In this document: positions 43,934 to 55,000 of the stretch, piece after piece
Position numbering within the stretch: the first letter of the stretch is position 1
Layout: each line of letters starts with the position of its first letter
NCBI GenBank assembly: GCA_001557505.1
Contig: LSAX01000009.1
Coordinates: forward strand, 2,170,001-2,234,000
DNA length: 64,000 bases
Source: Reticulascus tulasneorum
Lineage: Eukaryota > Ascomycota > Sordariomycetes > Glomerellales > Reticulascaceae
Direction: 5' to 3'
Translations under genes and position numbers: made by a program
The notes under the pieces: generated by a model
Seen by the model: the letters and a program-made list of their open reading frames with translations, nothing else
What the model was told of the DNA's origin: nothing
Database searches by the model: none

Positions 43934-46900
43934 ATGTGGTCCACTTGGAATCGCTTTTGGGCTTTCGCCTGTTTGCTGCTCTACATACAGGCTGCTGCCT
44001 CACATGCATTGCGACCGGCACGAAGACAGGAACAGCAGTCCTTAACATCAACCCCGCCGTTGACACAATCCGAAAGCGACAGAGAAGGAGAGGCTACGAG
44101 GGCGCCGACCCAGACCACGTTGTCAGGGTCTGTAACGAGTCTGGTTCCATCTGCCATCCCAACCATCATCAGCAACAACGACACGTTTACGAACTCGAGC
44201 CTTTTCAACTGTAAGGGCTTACACCTTCAGCCAAATGCGCGCTTTAGAAAGTGAACAATGCTAACTCTGACGTAGCAACCATACCTGAAGGCGAGCTGCC
44301 CCTTCAACCGCAAGTTACTCCAGGTTGGGCGGTTTCCGGGGTTTTACTGCTCTGCACAGGTGCCATCTACACTCTGATTGGGATCAAGAATCCATGGCTC
44401 TACATATTTTTCTCATCAGCATATCTGACCGGCCTGGGAATCACCGTGCTCATAGTGTATCTCACGAATGTTCCGGTCCCAAATGCAATTCAAGGCGCGT
44501 ATCTTGTCGCTGCGGCTGTGGGCGGCATCATGGTCGGAATCGGCGCTACAGTTTTTAAGGAGATCACCGAAGGCCTAGCTTGCGTCCTCGGAGGATTCTG
44601 TCTAAGCATGTGGATTCTGTGCCTCCAACCTGGCGGGCTGATACAAGAGACCACTGGGAAGATCGTCTTCATCATCTGCCTGACTGCAGGAACAGGCGCC
44701 CTCTACTTCAGCCGCTACACTAGGCCATATGCCCTGATCGGATCAATATCGTTCAGTGGGGCTACAGCCACAGTCCTGGGGATTGACTGTTTCAGCCGCG
44801 CAGGTCTCAAGGAGTTTTGGGCTTACATCTGGGACCTAAACGATAAGCTGTTCCCCCTTGGTGCAGACACGTATCCATTAACGAAGGGAATTCGCGTCGA
44901 GATCGCTGCGGTCGTCATATTTTGCCTCATGGGGGTTGTTTCGCAAATGAAAGTATGGACCATCATCCAGCAACGACGTGCGAAGCGAGCAGCCGAACGG
45001 GCTGAAGGCGAACGAAAGCTGCAAGAAGAAGAAGAGAATGTCGGACGACAAGTCGAGGAGGACACAAATCGGGAAAGGCGCCAATGGGAGCGAGCAGTCG
45101 GAGGAAGAGATGTGCACAGTCCTACTGGCTCCGGTGATTCTGGCGTTGGCGATCTGGAGAGCGTGCAGAAACTTCCAAACGGTCCGAACGGCTTTTCCAC
45201 CCAATCACGCTCTTCAGCAGATCAGGTCATTGAGTTGGCGGAGATGCCCCATGCTGAATACCCTCCGGTAGTTCCTCCGAAGTCCACTCCGCAGGGCTTG
45301 ATAGTTTCTCAGCAAGAGAAGGACGGGGTCGTCACTGTACGAGTTGCCAAAGAGGACTTACCGGAAGCGCCACTCGACGCGACAATTTCTCTCGATGAAA
45401 AAGAACAGCGGGTTTGGGTGTTGGGAGCTGACGGGGATGTGCGTCTAGCACCAGTTGACGCTACAAGGAATTCTAGGGAACTAACGACATCCCCAATACC
45501 TCACGTTGTGCCACTTCCATTCAAAGTACCAACGGTGGAGGAGACAGAGAAAGTATGGCGTGACGATCGCTCCTCAGTTGCGACATTCGCGGATGAGGAC
45601 GATAACCGGAGCGGCGTTGCCGCCAAGCGGCATTCAATGGCTCACCGTCTCTCCCAAGGGTCAATGAATCTACTGCGCAACCTATCCCAACGAACAGCCA
45701 TATCCAGCAACCAAGAACGCCGACGGGGAAGAGAAAGCACAGAAGATTTAGTCATCCCCCGAGCACAACGAGATAAAGACGGAGATGATGGATCTGTTGC
45801 CGCCACAGTTGATGATGAGAGCCTCCACGGAGACTCCGACTCTGTGTATGGCAGAGAATCTCGTCATAGCATCACACTGAACCCCGAATTGGCTGAAGCG
45901 GCGAACGCCGGCAACAAGAATGAACCCGCCCCAGGGTTAGAGGCTGGTCTTTTGCAGCCTCCCAACGTTGGGGGACCATCCACGGACAGGCCTGTTTCTA
46001 CCGCAGAGACAATCTCAACTGAAATACTGAACATGTCCGACGCCGCGGATTTGCCTAGTCCTACAAGAGATGCAACGGAAATAGGACCCGCTACTACAGA
46101 AACACCGGAGGAGGCAACGTCTGCACATCTTCCCGCCGAGGCTTCGCAGATAGCCAAATCAGTTGTATCGGTTGACTCTACTCCCGTGAGCCTGGCAAAG
46201 CATCGTCTGCCAGATGCCTTCTCACGCGTGGCGATGTCATATCGAACAAATGAGTGGACTAAACATCTTAGTCATGCCGAGACACCGGAACCAGACACGC
46301 TCAAAATCCACGAGTATGCAGAACCAGCCGTCTTAGAGCATGCTAAGGAGGCACCTGTGCCGTTGAATGTCGAGGAGCTGCAGCAGACAGCGGAGACTGG
46401 CGCCCCCGCTCCCAGCATGTCAAGATCCGAAACCGCAATGTCCAACTATGCGAATGCTCAGCCTCTTTCGAGACAGAACTCTCGGCAATCAGTTGCAGGA
46501 TACCCATCACCCCTGATCTCGAATACCCCAGGCCAAGATAATTACGGTCGTGATACGCCAAACGGGTTTAAACCACCAAGTATGTATCAGGGAGCCAATC
46601 ACTCCGGCAATCTCAGTCGACATGTCTCTAAGGGCATGCATCGATCCTCGTCGGGCTACATTCAACCAATCACCGAAGAGATATACGAACGAGTCCTGCC
46701 AACTAGTGCAAGCACAACTCCGAAGGGAAGTAACAGCTCTGCATCAAGCTTTGTATCCCCATCGCCTCTGCCCTCGACGGGTGTTGAGAGGCTCCCAGTC
46801 CCTGGCGTGGTCTCTTATTCGAGCCCACAGACACTGATCGGCCAACGGGAGATATTTTTGCGCAACAAGTCTCGCGCGTCTGTCTACGGGACTGGCCAAG

Positions 46901-47556
46901 AGATGTACATGCCGCGGGCGCCAAGCGATGCCGGCTCCATATACAATACCCCCGTCAACTACCCTAACGGAGGCCCAGAAGTACCAGATGACGACATGCC
47001 GCTCAGCCAACGAAGGGAGCTCATCCATCAGAGCAGCCGAATACGGTCCTCCAGCTCACTGGCATCCAAATTGCCTGGCACCACTGACTATCCCCAAGCT
47101 GCAGCGGATGCCGTTCCGTTTGATTCCCATCAACCGCAACGACATTCTACTGTCCCAAGCCAAGCAGCCCGTGATGCCAAGCTTGCCAACTTCCGAAACT
47201 CTGTCAGTGCTGACCTACGAGTTGGCACTCCAGTCGTCACCACCAAGTCCAATGGGCGGGAAACACCCCTGATGGGGATGCTCAGGGCATCGTCAGCCTC
47301 ATCCCTACCGGTGCAATACGGCATTGGTGCAAGCGGGTCTGGCTTGAGTCGCGAGGCCGAGGTGCAGCGAACAATTGATGCACAGCGGAGCCACCTTCGT
47401 AATCAAAAGGAGGCGGAAACGCAACGTGCAGAGATGGAGCGATTAGAGAAGGAGAGGCTGGACCATGCCTTTGAGCAGCGCATGCGAAGTGGCGAGTTGC
47501 TCGAAGCACACCGTGATGCCATGCGCCGCATCCAGCGCAGTGCTAAGGACACTTAA
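43934..47556 (+). CDS. TM7S3/TM198-type (DUF4203-like) membrane protein with a long disordered tail
   Basis: Exons 43934-44210 and 44276-47556 give 1,185 residues. Exon 1 encodes a signal peptide (MWSTWNRFWAFACLLLYIQA) and a Ser/Thr-rich lumenal or extracellular stretch. Exon 2 opens with TIPEGELPLQPQVTPGWAVS and about seven hydrophobic helices (residues ~105-330) that match the TM7S3/TM198-like fold of fungal DUF4203 proteins, with GAIYTLIGIKNPWLYIFFSS and PNAIQGAYLVAAAVGGIM. A basic charged helix follows (QQRRAKRAAERAEGERKLQE), then about 800 residues of low-complexity Ser/Pro/Glu-rich sequence and a final coiled-coil (AETQRAEMERLEKERLDHAF). The biochemical role is unknown; surface location is inferred from the signal peptide. 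Removing the 65-nt intron is required to link the signal peptide with the membrane domain. Confidence 0.85.
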
Positions 47557-48363
47557 GACATACATCCCTTGCCATGTCTTCCAAATCATACAGATTTCAT
47601 TTTCTTTTCTTTCGGAGTGGTCGCCAAGCGGGACGGCATAACACTAGGCGGGTCAAAAGTTTGTTGCATTTGTACATAGTCATTGACTCACTCCGTTACA
47701 TTTTCTTAACCATTATTCTAGATGGGCTGGCAAAGGTTCTGTAGATCAAGGCGGGGGGGTCTTGCGACTCATTGAGGACGGGGGCATGGAGGACAAAAGC
47801 AGGTCCTGGAACATGTGGTGGGTTTGGAGTCATGATACCTTGGGTAATGAGGTGTTCGTATGCAAGATATCTTGCATGTAGACATGGTAATAGGATAAAC
47901 ATAATCTTAAGTCAAGATACACAGCAGCCTTACGTCACAGATCGCTAAAGATCGGATGAAGTTCGTATATGCTCAAGCCAGCCGGCGCCGCCTAAGTCGT
48001 GTTCCCGTCATCGAAACCAAACCAAGATCGTAGGTACTGAGGGTCCGGCCCAGGTCCTTACTGTGCTTGTCTGACAGTTATTAAACAGGCGTCTTGCTGG
48101 TTGGATCCTCTGGCTCGTATCCTGTCCCCGAGACATGCATATCGGTGACATGTTCTCGGGTTTAGGCCCAGTTCGTTCACTTCCTTGGCCAGTGGCATGG
48201 TGCTCTGCCGTTGTCGCGAGGAGTGAAGTCCGACGCGCACATCCGGTGTGTTCAGTCACATCGGTGCCATCCTGCCCCAGTAGTGCCATCTAGAGGTATA
48301 CTGACTGAACTGCATTTCACTCCCCCCCGTCGAGTAGCCCTCCTCTTTGCATGTTCGAGAGAT
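47557..48363. other. Convergent 3' intergenic region
   Basis: 807 nt between the ends of the DUF4203-like gene and the CorA-like gene. Only short frames are present, with no repeat or RNA gene seen. Confidence 0.5.
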
Positions 48364-49896
48364 TCACTGCTGGTTTTCTTCGTCTTTGCGGAATTTCTGC
48401 CACGACCGGGAGCGATGACGAGATACAAACGGAAATGACAGACGCCCCTGCTGATATCTGATAGCCATTTGATACAGACTGTATCCCAGGCCGATGCCGA
48501 TAATCCCAGTGCCCATTATGATCCAGTATATGTGTTGCCGACTACCGCCCGGGAGGTACAAGTCGCTCATGCTGAGGAAAGAGGCGATGAGAGCCGGCGG
48601 AGTGAGGATCGATGCGAGCCATGCTGTGACCTTGGAGATCCGAACAGAACGCTCATTCTCGGTCATCCCGTTTAGCGCTACCAGCTGTGCCGTGAGTCTG
48701 TCATAATCCCCACGGCACTGCTGAAACGAAATGAGAAGCTGTTGGAACTCGGCGTTTACCGCCCGCCAGTCGGCAACGTACTGGCTCGGATCCGGATCCG
48801 CGCGTCTGATGCCTAGCGCATCGAGGTTGGTGTTCAGGGCATCGATGAATACTACGCTGTGGAAGCGACTCCATTCCCTCCGCACGACGGCGATCTCGCT
48901 GATTTCCTCCTCCGTCCAGCCTTGATGCATCATGACGTCCACTTGGTTATCGAGGTGGCTTAGCAACAGGTGGAACTTTCCAGCCACCATCTTCTTGGCG
49001 AACAAGGTTGCATCTGCGGCGGTCGAAGGGTTGAGCTGTTTTATGTAGTTTCTGTAGTAGTATTCGAGTTCCTCGAAAGGGGAGGCGTGCTGCTTTGGGT
49101 TGTCCGGGTAGTCATAGCGGTTACTGCCGATGATGAAGTGATAGCCTCCTTCGTATGGCACGCTTGTCTGTACGTTGTGGATTCTGCCTGACATCGTTAT
49201 TATATCTTTCGTCCGTGGGTCGCAGAGCATGACAGCTATTGGCGTGTTAGTTGTAGTAAGTTGAGATGCCGGTAATGGGGGGCATGGGTGCGTGGAAGAC
49301 TTACCATCCCACTTTGAAGGATCACTCTCATCAACTACGGACCAAAATGACACTTTACGGGAGATGATTAGCAGCGCCTCATTTCTGCTGAGCTCATGGC
49401 AGTGTATCTCCCGGCCGGTGACAGGGCATTTCGCATTGGATGCTCCATCATGACCATGAAAGAGGCTCTGCTTAGTCGTGACACAGCGTGGATCGCTATA
49501 GTCCAAGTGGAATGCCTTGGAGGGGTCCAAAGAGGTGACGAGCGTGTGGAAGCGTTTCTCCTTGGAGTAGCTGAATCGTAATGTGATCTTCAGATGCTCT
49601 TCGTAGAACTTTTCAGGAGGACGAGGTGAGTCCGGGCTCAGCTGGGCCATGAGGCTGTCGATTGAGTGGTGTGGATCTCGGTTTGGGAGGCCATTTGGTT
49701 CGCAAGTCGGTTTATCTGGAGCCACCTCAATGATGATGAGTCGTCCTTTAAATGTACTGCCATGTTGTGTTTGCTTGTTGATGTAATCAGCTAAGGCTGG
49801 GGAGTCGTTCGAGGCATCCACTCTCTTCACGTCTGGTTCTTCGGTCCCAGGTTTTGGCTCGTGCCATTCGAGAACAGTCAAGTTGCTCCAGCTCAT
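48364..49896 (-). CDS. CorA-like (2-TM-GxN superfamily) membrane protein, divergent
   Basis: Exons 49896-49305 and 49235-48364 give 487 residues; the 69-nt intron is in frame and stop-free, but clear donor GTAAGT and acceptor AATAG and the KWDAVMLCDP junction support it. The long soluble N-terminal part has HLDYSDPRCV and REIHCHELSRNEALL segments. Helical coiled segments follow (ADWRAVNAEFQQLLISFQQC, VRISKVTAWLASIL), then two closely spaced membrane helices at the C-terminus (WLASILTPPALIASFLS; IYWIIMGTGIIGIGLGYSL). This layout is that of CorA-type divalent cation channels. The GMN signature after the first helix is replaced by SMS in FLSMSDLYLPG, so magnesium transport is doubtful. Many filamentous fungi carry expanded sets of such proteins. 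Confidence 0.75.
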   Translation of the reverse strand: MSWSNLTVLEWHEPKPGTEEPDVKRVDASNDSPALADYINKQTQHGSTFKGRLIIIEVAPDKPTCEPNGLPNRDPHHSIDSLMAQLSPDSPRPPEKFYEEHLKITLRFSYSKEKRFHTLVTSLDPSKAFHLDYSDPRCVTTKQSLFHGHDGASNAKCPVTGREIHCHELSRNEALLIISRKVSFWSVVDESDPSKWDGKSSTHPCPPLPASQLTTTNTPIAVMLCDPRTKDIITMSGRIHNVQTSVPYEGGYHFIIGSNRYDYPDNPKQHASPFEELEYYYRNYIKQLNPSTAADATLFAKKMVAGKFHLLLSHLDNQVDVMMHQGWTEEEISEIAVVRREWSRFHSVVFIDALNTNLDALGIRRADPDPSQYVADWRAVNAEFQQLLISFQQCRGDYDRLTAQLVALNGMTENERSVRISKVTAWLASILTPPALIASFLSMSDLYLPGGSRQHIYWIIMGTGIIGIGLGYSLYQMAIRYQQGRLSFPFVSRHRSRSWQKFRKDEENQQ

Positions 49897-50728
49897 GGCA
49901 ACTACAGAATCTTACAGAATATTGAAGGAATATCACGTAGATGCAAAATCTCTGTAGGAATAAAGCAGAAAGATAGAGGAGATGAGACCAAGGCCGAGAG
50001 TCGATTGAATTGGTGCCGCAGCAGCCAGCCTTTAAAAGCACCAGGCGCGAAGACGAGGCTGCGATGCGCTGTCTGCCTGTCTGCCTCACGGGTTCTAGCC
50101 CATGCACACTGACTTCAGTGGCACTGATGAGCGCATACTACTGGTAAGAGGCCCGTATCCCCTTCACCGACCTGCCTTTCTGCCACACCCTCACCTCGGC
50201 CATCATTGGATTAAAGATAAAGTGTAATCTTGGCAACACGTCTCGGTCTGGGAGTAAGATAGAAAGGCCATCTCGAGGTCAAGAGCAGCAATAACGCGCC
50301 GCGGCGGTTAAACGGATTAGATCATTCGAGTAACCTCCAAGGCTCGATGAGTTGGTGTGTATTCAGCATTGAAGCCATGGCGGCCATCGTTTTGAAGAAG
50401 TGGAATTAGCGATTGAGCCCAGTCTTCAAACATGATGAGTCTGGCACTCAGTCATCCATACAGTGCATCTTAATTGAAGCACTGTATTGACTCGCTATTA
50501 TCTGCCCGTAACCGGGGGCAAACAGAGGAGTACGGAGCCTAATATACAGTGTGCGTATCCGCGGTTTAGACGGCCGCGGCCGCATCCCGCAAGTGCTGGG
50601 CTTACATGATCGTTTTATCTCTCTTCTCTTCTTGCTTTCATATTCTTTTCAATCACATGAAAGTAGAAAACCTACTCTTCCTACTCCTCATCCAGCGCAG
50701 GCATCGAAAGCTTGTGTGCCCAAGAAAA
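49897..50728. other. Divergent intergenic region
   Basis: 832 nt with the promoters of the CorA-like and RapZ-like genes. A palindromic GCGGCCGC-type motif (ACGGCCGCGGCCGC) lies at about 50569-50582. No other feature was recognised. Confidence 0.5.
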
Positions 50729-51238
50729 ATGGATGAATCAGATGAGTCAACCCCAGCAGGCAAGAATGGTCTGGCAGACACCAAGCACTGTCTCAGTCTC
50801 ACTTCGCATGCTCGAAGTCCTCCTCTGCAGCCTCCGCCCCAGTTGAAGTATGACCTACGGTCAATAGGCAATCCTCCCAAGGCTATCCGGGATTCCTATA
50901 CTGGCGTGTCGAAGCGGCTGCGAGACCACATGCTGTCGAATGCCAGCTTCGTCGAACTCCTTCGTCAAGCTGAAGGTGAAATTAGGGCGGCTATGGCAAG
51001 CATTGAGGAGGACGACACACCGACACTGACCGTCGGTGTCTTTTGTGCCAGAGGGCATCACAGAAGCGTTGCATTCGTCGAGGAATTATCCAGGATTCGT
51101 TGGCCTTCTGATTGGGAAGTCAATGTACATCACAGGGACTTGCACAAGCCCAGAGACAGTCGAAACCGACATTCGTCTCGACGGGTTCGGTCGGCGGCCG
51201 GCTTCGGCCTTGAAGATGTTGACGCGGATTCCCTTTGA
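50729..51238 (+). CDS. Small protein with a RapZ C-terminal-like domain
   Basis: Single exon, 169 residues from the ATG at 50729; in-frame ATGs at 50606 (weak, hydrophobic leader) and 50657 are alternatives. The N-terminal ~38 residues are polar. Residues about 39-150 match the RapZ C-terminal domain pattern: LKYDLRSIGNPPK at the start, a hydrophobic strand followed by GVFCARGHHRSVAFVEEL, and VNVHHRDLHKPR. In bacterial RapZ (YvcJ) these GxHRS and HRDL motifs form the small-molecule and RNA/metabolite-sensing domain. The N-terminal P-loop kinase part of bacterial RapZ is absent here. Some fungi carry stand-alone versions, of unknown function. The next gene starts 271 nt downstream on the same strand. 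The tail after HRDLHK is basic. Confidence 0.7.
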   Translation: MDESDESTPAGKNGLADTKHCLSLTSHARSPPLQPPPQLKYDLRSIGNPPKAIRDSYTGVSKRLRDHMLSNASFVELLRQAEGEIRAAMASIEEDDTPTLTVGVFCARGHHRSVAFVEELSRIRWPSDWEVNVHHRDLHKPRDSRNRHSSRRVRSAAGFGLEDVDADSL

Positions 51239-51508
51239 TCAGCAGCTAATCCACTCTTGGGTCACCAGTCAAGTCGCCATTCCCTTGGATTTCCTCATGA
51301 CCTTGTATTTGATCGGCAATAAGCCGGACTCTAAATTTCGTCGGCGTTTGCTTTTCTGAAAAGAAAGACCAAGAGATTGGGAATTCCCCGTACGAACCTC
51401 CTCCCTGAGAAGGCGCTATTCCTTTGAAGATAGCCTTTCTCCATCTACACCACAGGCGTCGGTCAAAACCCTCCCTCATATTTGCGTTGCTATGTCGATT
51501 GCGCGAGG

Positions 51509-53072
51509 ATGGCCGAAGGAATAGTCCAGAGGCACGATGACGACCAACATCAATCGCCACCGAAGTATCTCCAGATACCTAAAACGGTATTCAAATTCGT
51601 GCTGGGGCAATGGCTTGTAATTGGGTTTGCTCTTAGTTGTGTTTTTGCATATCTGTTTCCACGTACGTATGCTGTCTTATCAGTTTGGGGTTCGCAATTT
51701 TGACTGGTAACCTTTCATAGATGTCGCTGCACATGGTGGTGTCATCAAGTCCGAGTATAGCATTCTGTATGGAGCGGTCGGGTTCATATTTCTAGTCAGT
51801 GGCCTGCAGCTCTCTCACGAGAAGCTTCGGTACCATGCCACAAATTGGAGGCTCCATATCATCGTCCAAGGGATCTGTTTTCTTGTCATACCAGTGATTC
51901 AATTGAGTGAGGAAATTCGCCTTTAACATGATATCGAAGGCTAACGCGAGCAAGTCATCATGCACATAGTCCTTGCGACTGGCTCCTTGCGCAACGGGAC
52001 TTTGGACACCAGCATCCTAGTAGGAATGACGACGTTGTCTTGCATACCAACTACTATCGCCTCAAATGTCGTCATGACCCGCACAGCGGGGGGAGACGAT
52101 GCTGCGGCTATAATCGAGGTTGTGATAGGTAACGTTTTAGGAGCTTTCATCACGCCAGGCCTGACATACGCCTTCTTGCCATCGGCCCCTGAGCTTGACG
52201 CCTGGCGACCAGCATCGCCAAGCACCATGGGGACCATGTATGTCAATACGATGAAGCAGATGGGCCTTAGTGTCCTGATCCCCTTGGCAGTTGGGCAACT
52301 TATCAGATGGTTCTGGGCCAAGAAGGTTGACTGGGCTCTTAAGACGTTCTATTTGGCCAAGATATCAACATTCTGCTTGTGCCTTCTCGTTTGGTATGTG
52401 CCATCACTTCTTGAACGCAGCATCTTAACTGACCCAAATGTAGGGCAACCTTCTCCGCAGCCTTCGAAACTGGGGCGCTGTCACTGATCCCGACAGCTTC
52501 TATAATCTTCCTCGTCTTCATGAACGTGGCGCTGTACATGCTGTACACTGTGATTTGCTTCTATGCCGCTAGACCACCCACTGTCCTGTTAAGGGCCATC
52601 AACTCCCGGATCAGCGAGTCGAAGCCCGTTCAACGACTTCCTGCAATCCTCAGGCGAAGTCTAACAGTTAGGCAAATGCCGAGGGTGCAGACTGTAGCTG
52701 TTTGTTTCTGCGGAGCCGCGAAAACTACAAGTCTGGGTATTCCTCTTGTATCGGCCATGTGGAGCCATGCCGACGATCTCACGAGGTCTTCGATCCAGAT
52801 ACCAATCCTACTTTATACAGTTGAACAGGTGAGAGCACGACGATGGCCGACTGGTGATTATGTAGGACTAAACGGTATAGGTTTTCTTGGCCCAATTGTT
52901 GGTCTACGTCTTCAAATGGTATCTGAAACGGGACGAGAACAAAGATGAGGAAGGCCAACATAGACAGGATGGCTCTGCAGCACAAGAAGAAGAGCCGCCC
53001 CCATCTAACGAAGTTGTGGGCCAGCAGGTGGAACGAAATACCAGTGTGCCAGTGACAGAGGAGAAACCTTAG
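51509..53072 (+). CDS. RCH1/SBF-like (bile acid:sodium symporter family) membrane transporter
   Basis: Five exons (51509-51662, 51721-51906, 51955-52393, 52444-52828, 52881-53072) give 451 residues. The protein belongs to the SBF-like family, whose yeast members (RCH1) sit in the plasma membrane and restrict calcium uptake. Features: first helix FVLGQWLVIGFALSCVFAYLFP, the HVAAHGGVIKSEYSILYGAV segment, GMTTLSCIPTTIASNVVMTR followed by AGGDDAAAIIEVVIGNVLGAF (the conserved T-x-AGG-x-x-AA pattern), FETGALSLIP, and FCGAAKTTSLGIPLVSAMW (KT-x-x-LG). The C-tail is acidic. The third acceptor is the least certain; of two AGs, only the one at 51954 fits the phase. It lies downstream of the RapZ-like gene on the same strand. 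Confidence 0.87.
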
Positions 53073-54986
53073 AACAAGACGTTTGCGTTGGCAATATGGT
53101 TAGTCTATGCTAATTACTTTGCTTATTAACTTCTAGCTCTTGCCCTCGCGGCCCCGTAGAGCTTGCCGCGAAAATGAACAGGCATCAATCTATCTCCTGA
53201 ATGCTTCGACAGTCTCTACGAGTCATACTTTAACGCACATGTGGTTATACGTACGCAGATTCTCAGCTGTCCAGCGTCTACTGCTCCAGCTTCAGTCTAC
53301 TAGCGACAACACAAGGCACCGAGGATTGCAGAGATATGCCTGGCAGACCGAAAATTTGCTACCTTGTGTTGTGGTATGTCGTGCCCCAGTCAGGGAAATG
53401 AGGCTCTTTCTTACCTCGTACCATAGTATGACACAGTTGCATCCCCCACCCTGTCGCTGAGCTGCATGTAGAGATGAAGAATGGCACTTTGCTTGTTTGC
53501 CCGTCACATGTGATCTCCGACATATGCGTAATTTTGCTTGGCCAAGACACGAGGGCCAGTACCAGACCCATACTTTGATAACGCTAATGTGCTTGCGACG
53601 TTGCGGACCAGATGTGCCCTCGTAGAATATGGCCAGGCCCGATGGAGGAGGCCAGAGCGCAAATGTTTCCAGCCCAAGCCATTGATTAAGCATATCATGT
53701 GTCTTACCTCCGAAGTATGTGGCCGGTAGGAACTCGGATCCTGTGCCTGTATTCCCCGTCCATGACGTCTCTGGGCTAGGCTGGAAGCAGGTGGTTGGGA
53801 AGCGATCGTAACCCTGTGCTTCTCGTGCCCGCCACGACAATTGCCCAATAGTCATCTCCACTGACAAGTACCGACAGGAGTTTGACGGCGGAGATACCTA
53901 TTATCAGGGTTTAAAATTGTCTGTGCGAATGATTGTAACCGTCAATAGGGCGCTGGGAGGGCTTGTGGTCAATTAGGAAATCCATTCGCACCGGGGAAGC
54001 TAGCCACCTGTCAACTCGCGCACGGTCGATTCCACCCAGCGCAGGGCTGGGATCTGTGTTAAGCGAGGGCTAGACTCAAACCTATCACAGATCCAGCTAC
54101 GAGAATGCAAGCCACAATCTCACGATGGGCTGTCGTGGAACAAGTGCAAAGTCTCGCAACTGTTTCGCGTGCGAGCCGGCAGTGACCGGAAGATAGCGGC
54201 CGGTGGACGGTGGCGTCGGGTCGGGGCTGGGCCTTCATTCCCAGGAACATATGAACATATATGACTGGACGAGTTGCGGAGCAGGACGCAGGAGAACAGG
54301 AGAAGACGGGAAGAAAGGGACACTGAACCCATGCCCGGAAGCCGGTAGGCCAGCCACCTATAGGCCAGCGGGACGTGACGGATCGACAAACGGTGTCCGA
54401 GCGACAAGGAAAATTTTCATCTGGCGGATCGTCTAGTCCGAGCGACGAGAAAGTTGACAAGTGACAGCTTTGGAAGAGAGTGCTGCCTGCCCCCCCGAAA
54501 TCCAGCCTAACATCGATTCAAAAGAGGCGTACTGAAAGATAGGGTCAGGGAAACACTTTTTTCGTAGGTAGTTTGACGGATGGAGAGTTGCCTGTGGTCC
54601 TCCGTGTTCCCACGTGGCATGCCTCCGGACCGTCTTTTGAAGTGTTTGAGATATCTGTGGGCGAGAGAATCCGGAACTGGCAAGGCCTTTTGTGTGCTTC
54701 TTCCAGCCATCCAGAGACGCATCCCGCAGTTGACGTTTTCCGGGTCCGACGTATGTAGTGTAAATTGCCCTGTTCCGTCTCGCCCGTCCCATCAACCACG
54801 CCCGCGAGCCTGAAAGACGATCGCCATTTTTGGCGGCTCGCGCCATGCCACTCATGCACTGGCAGTCGGTGATGCTACGCTGTTCCGCTCGGCGAGCAAC
54901 GTCGGTCTGAATCGTGGCCTGAGGCGAAGCAAGCTAAGAAGATAGGCTGATGGTCCGTATACTGCGTTCGTACATAATAGCAGCTA

Positions 54987-55000
54987 TTTTTTTTTTTTTT
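54987..55000. repeat. Poly(T) tract, 14 nt
   Basis: Uninterrupted run of 14 T in intergenic DNA, a common nucleosome-excluding promoter element in fungi. Confidence 0.85.

Noticed and set aside
53292..53867. 191-codon minus-strand frame in the desert
   Set aside because: Composition is unlike a folded protein (many Trp, Cys, Arg scattered), begins at a non-ATG codon, and shows no domain or exon chain.
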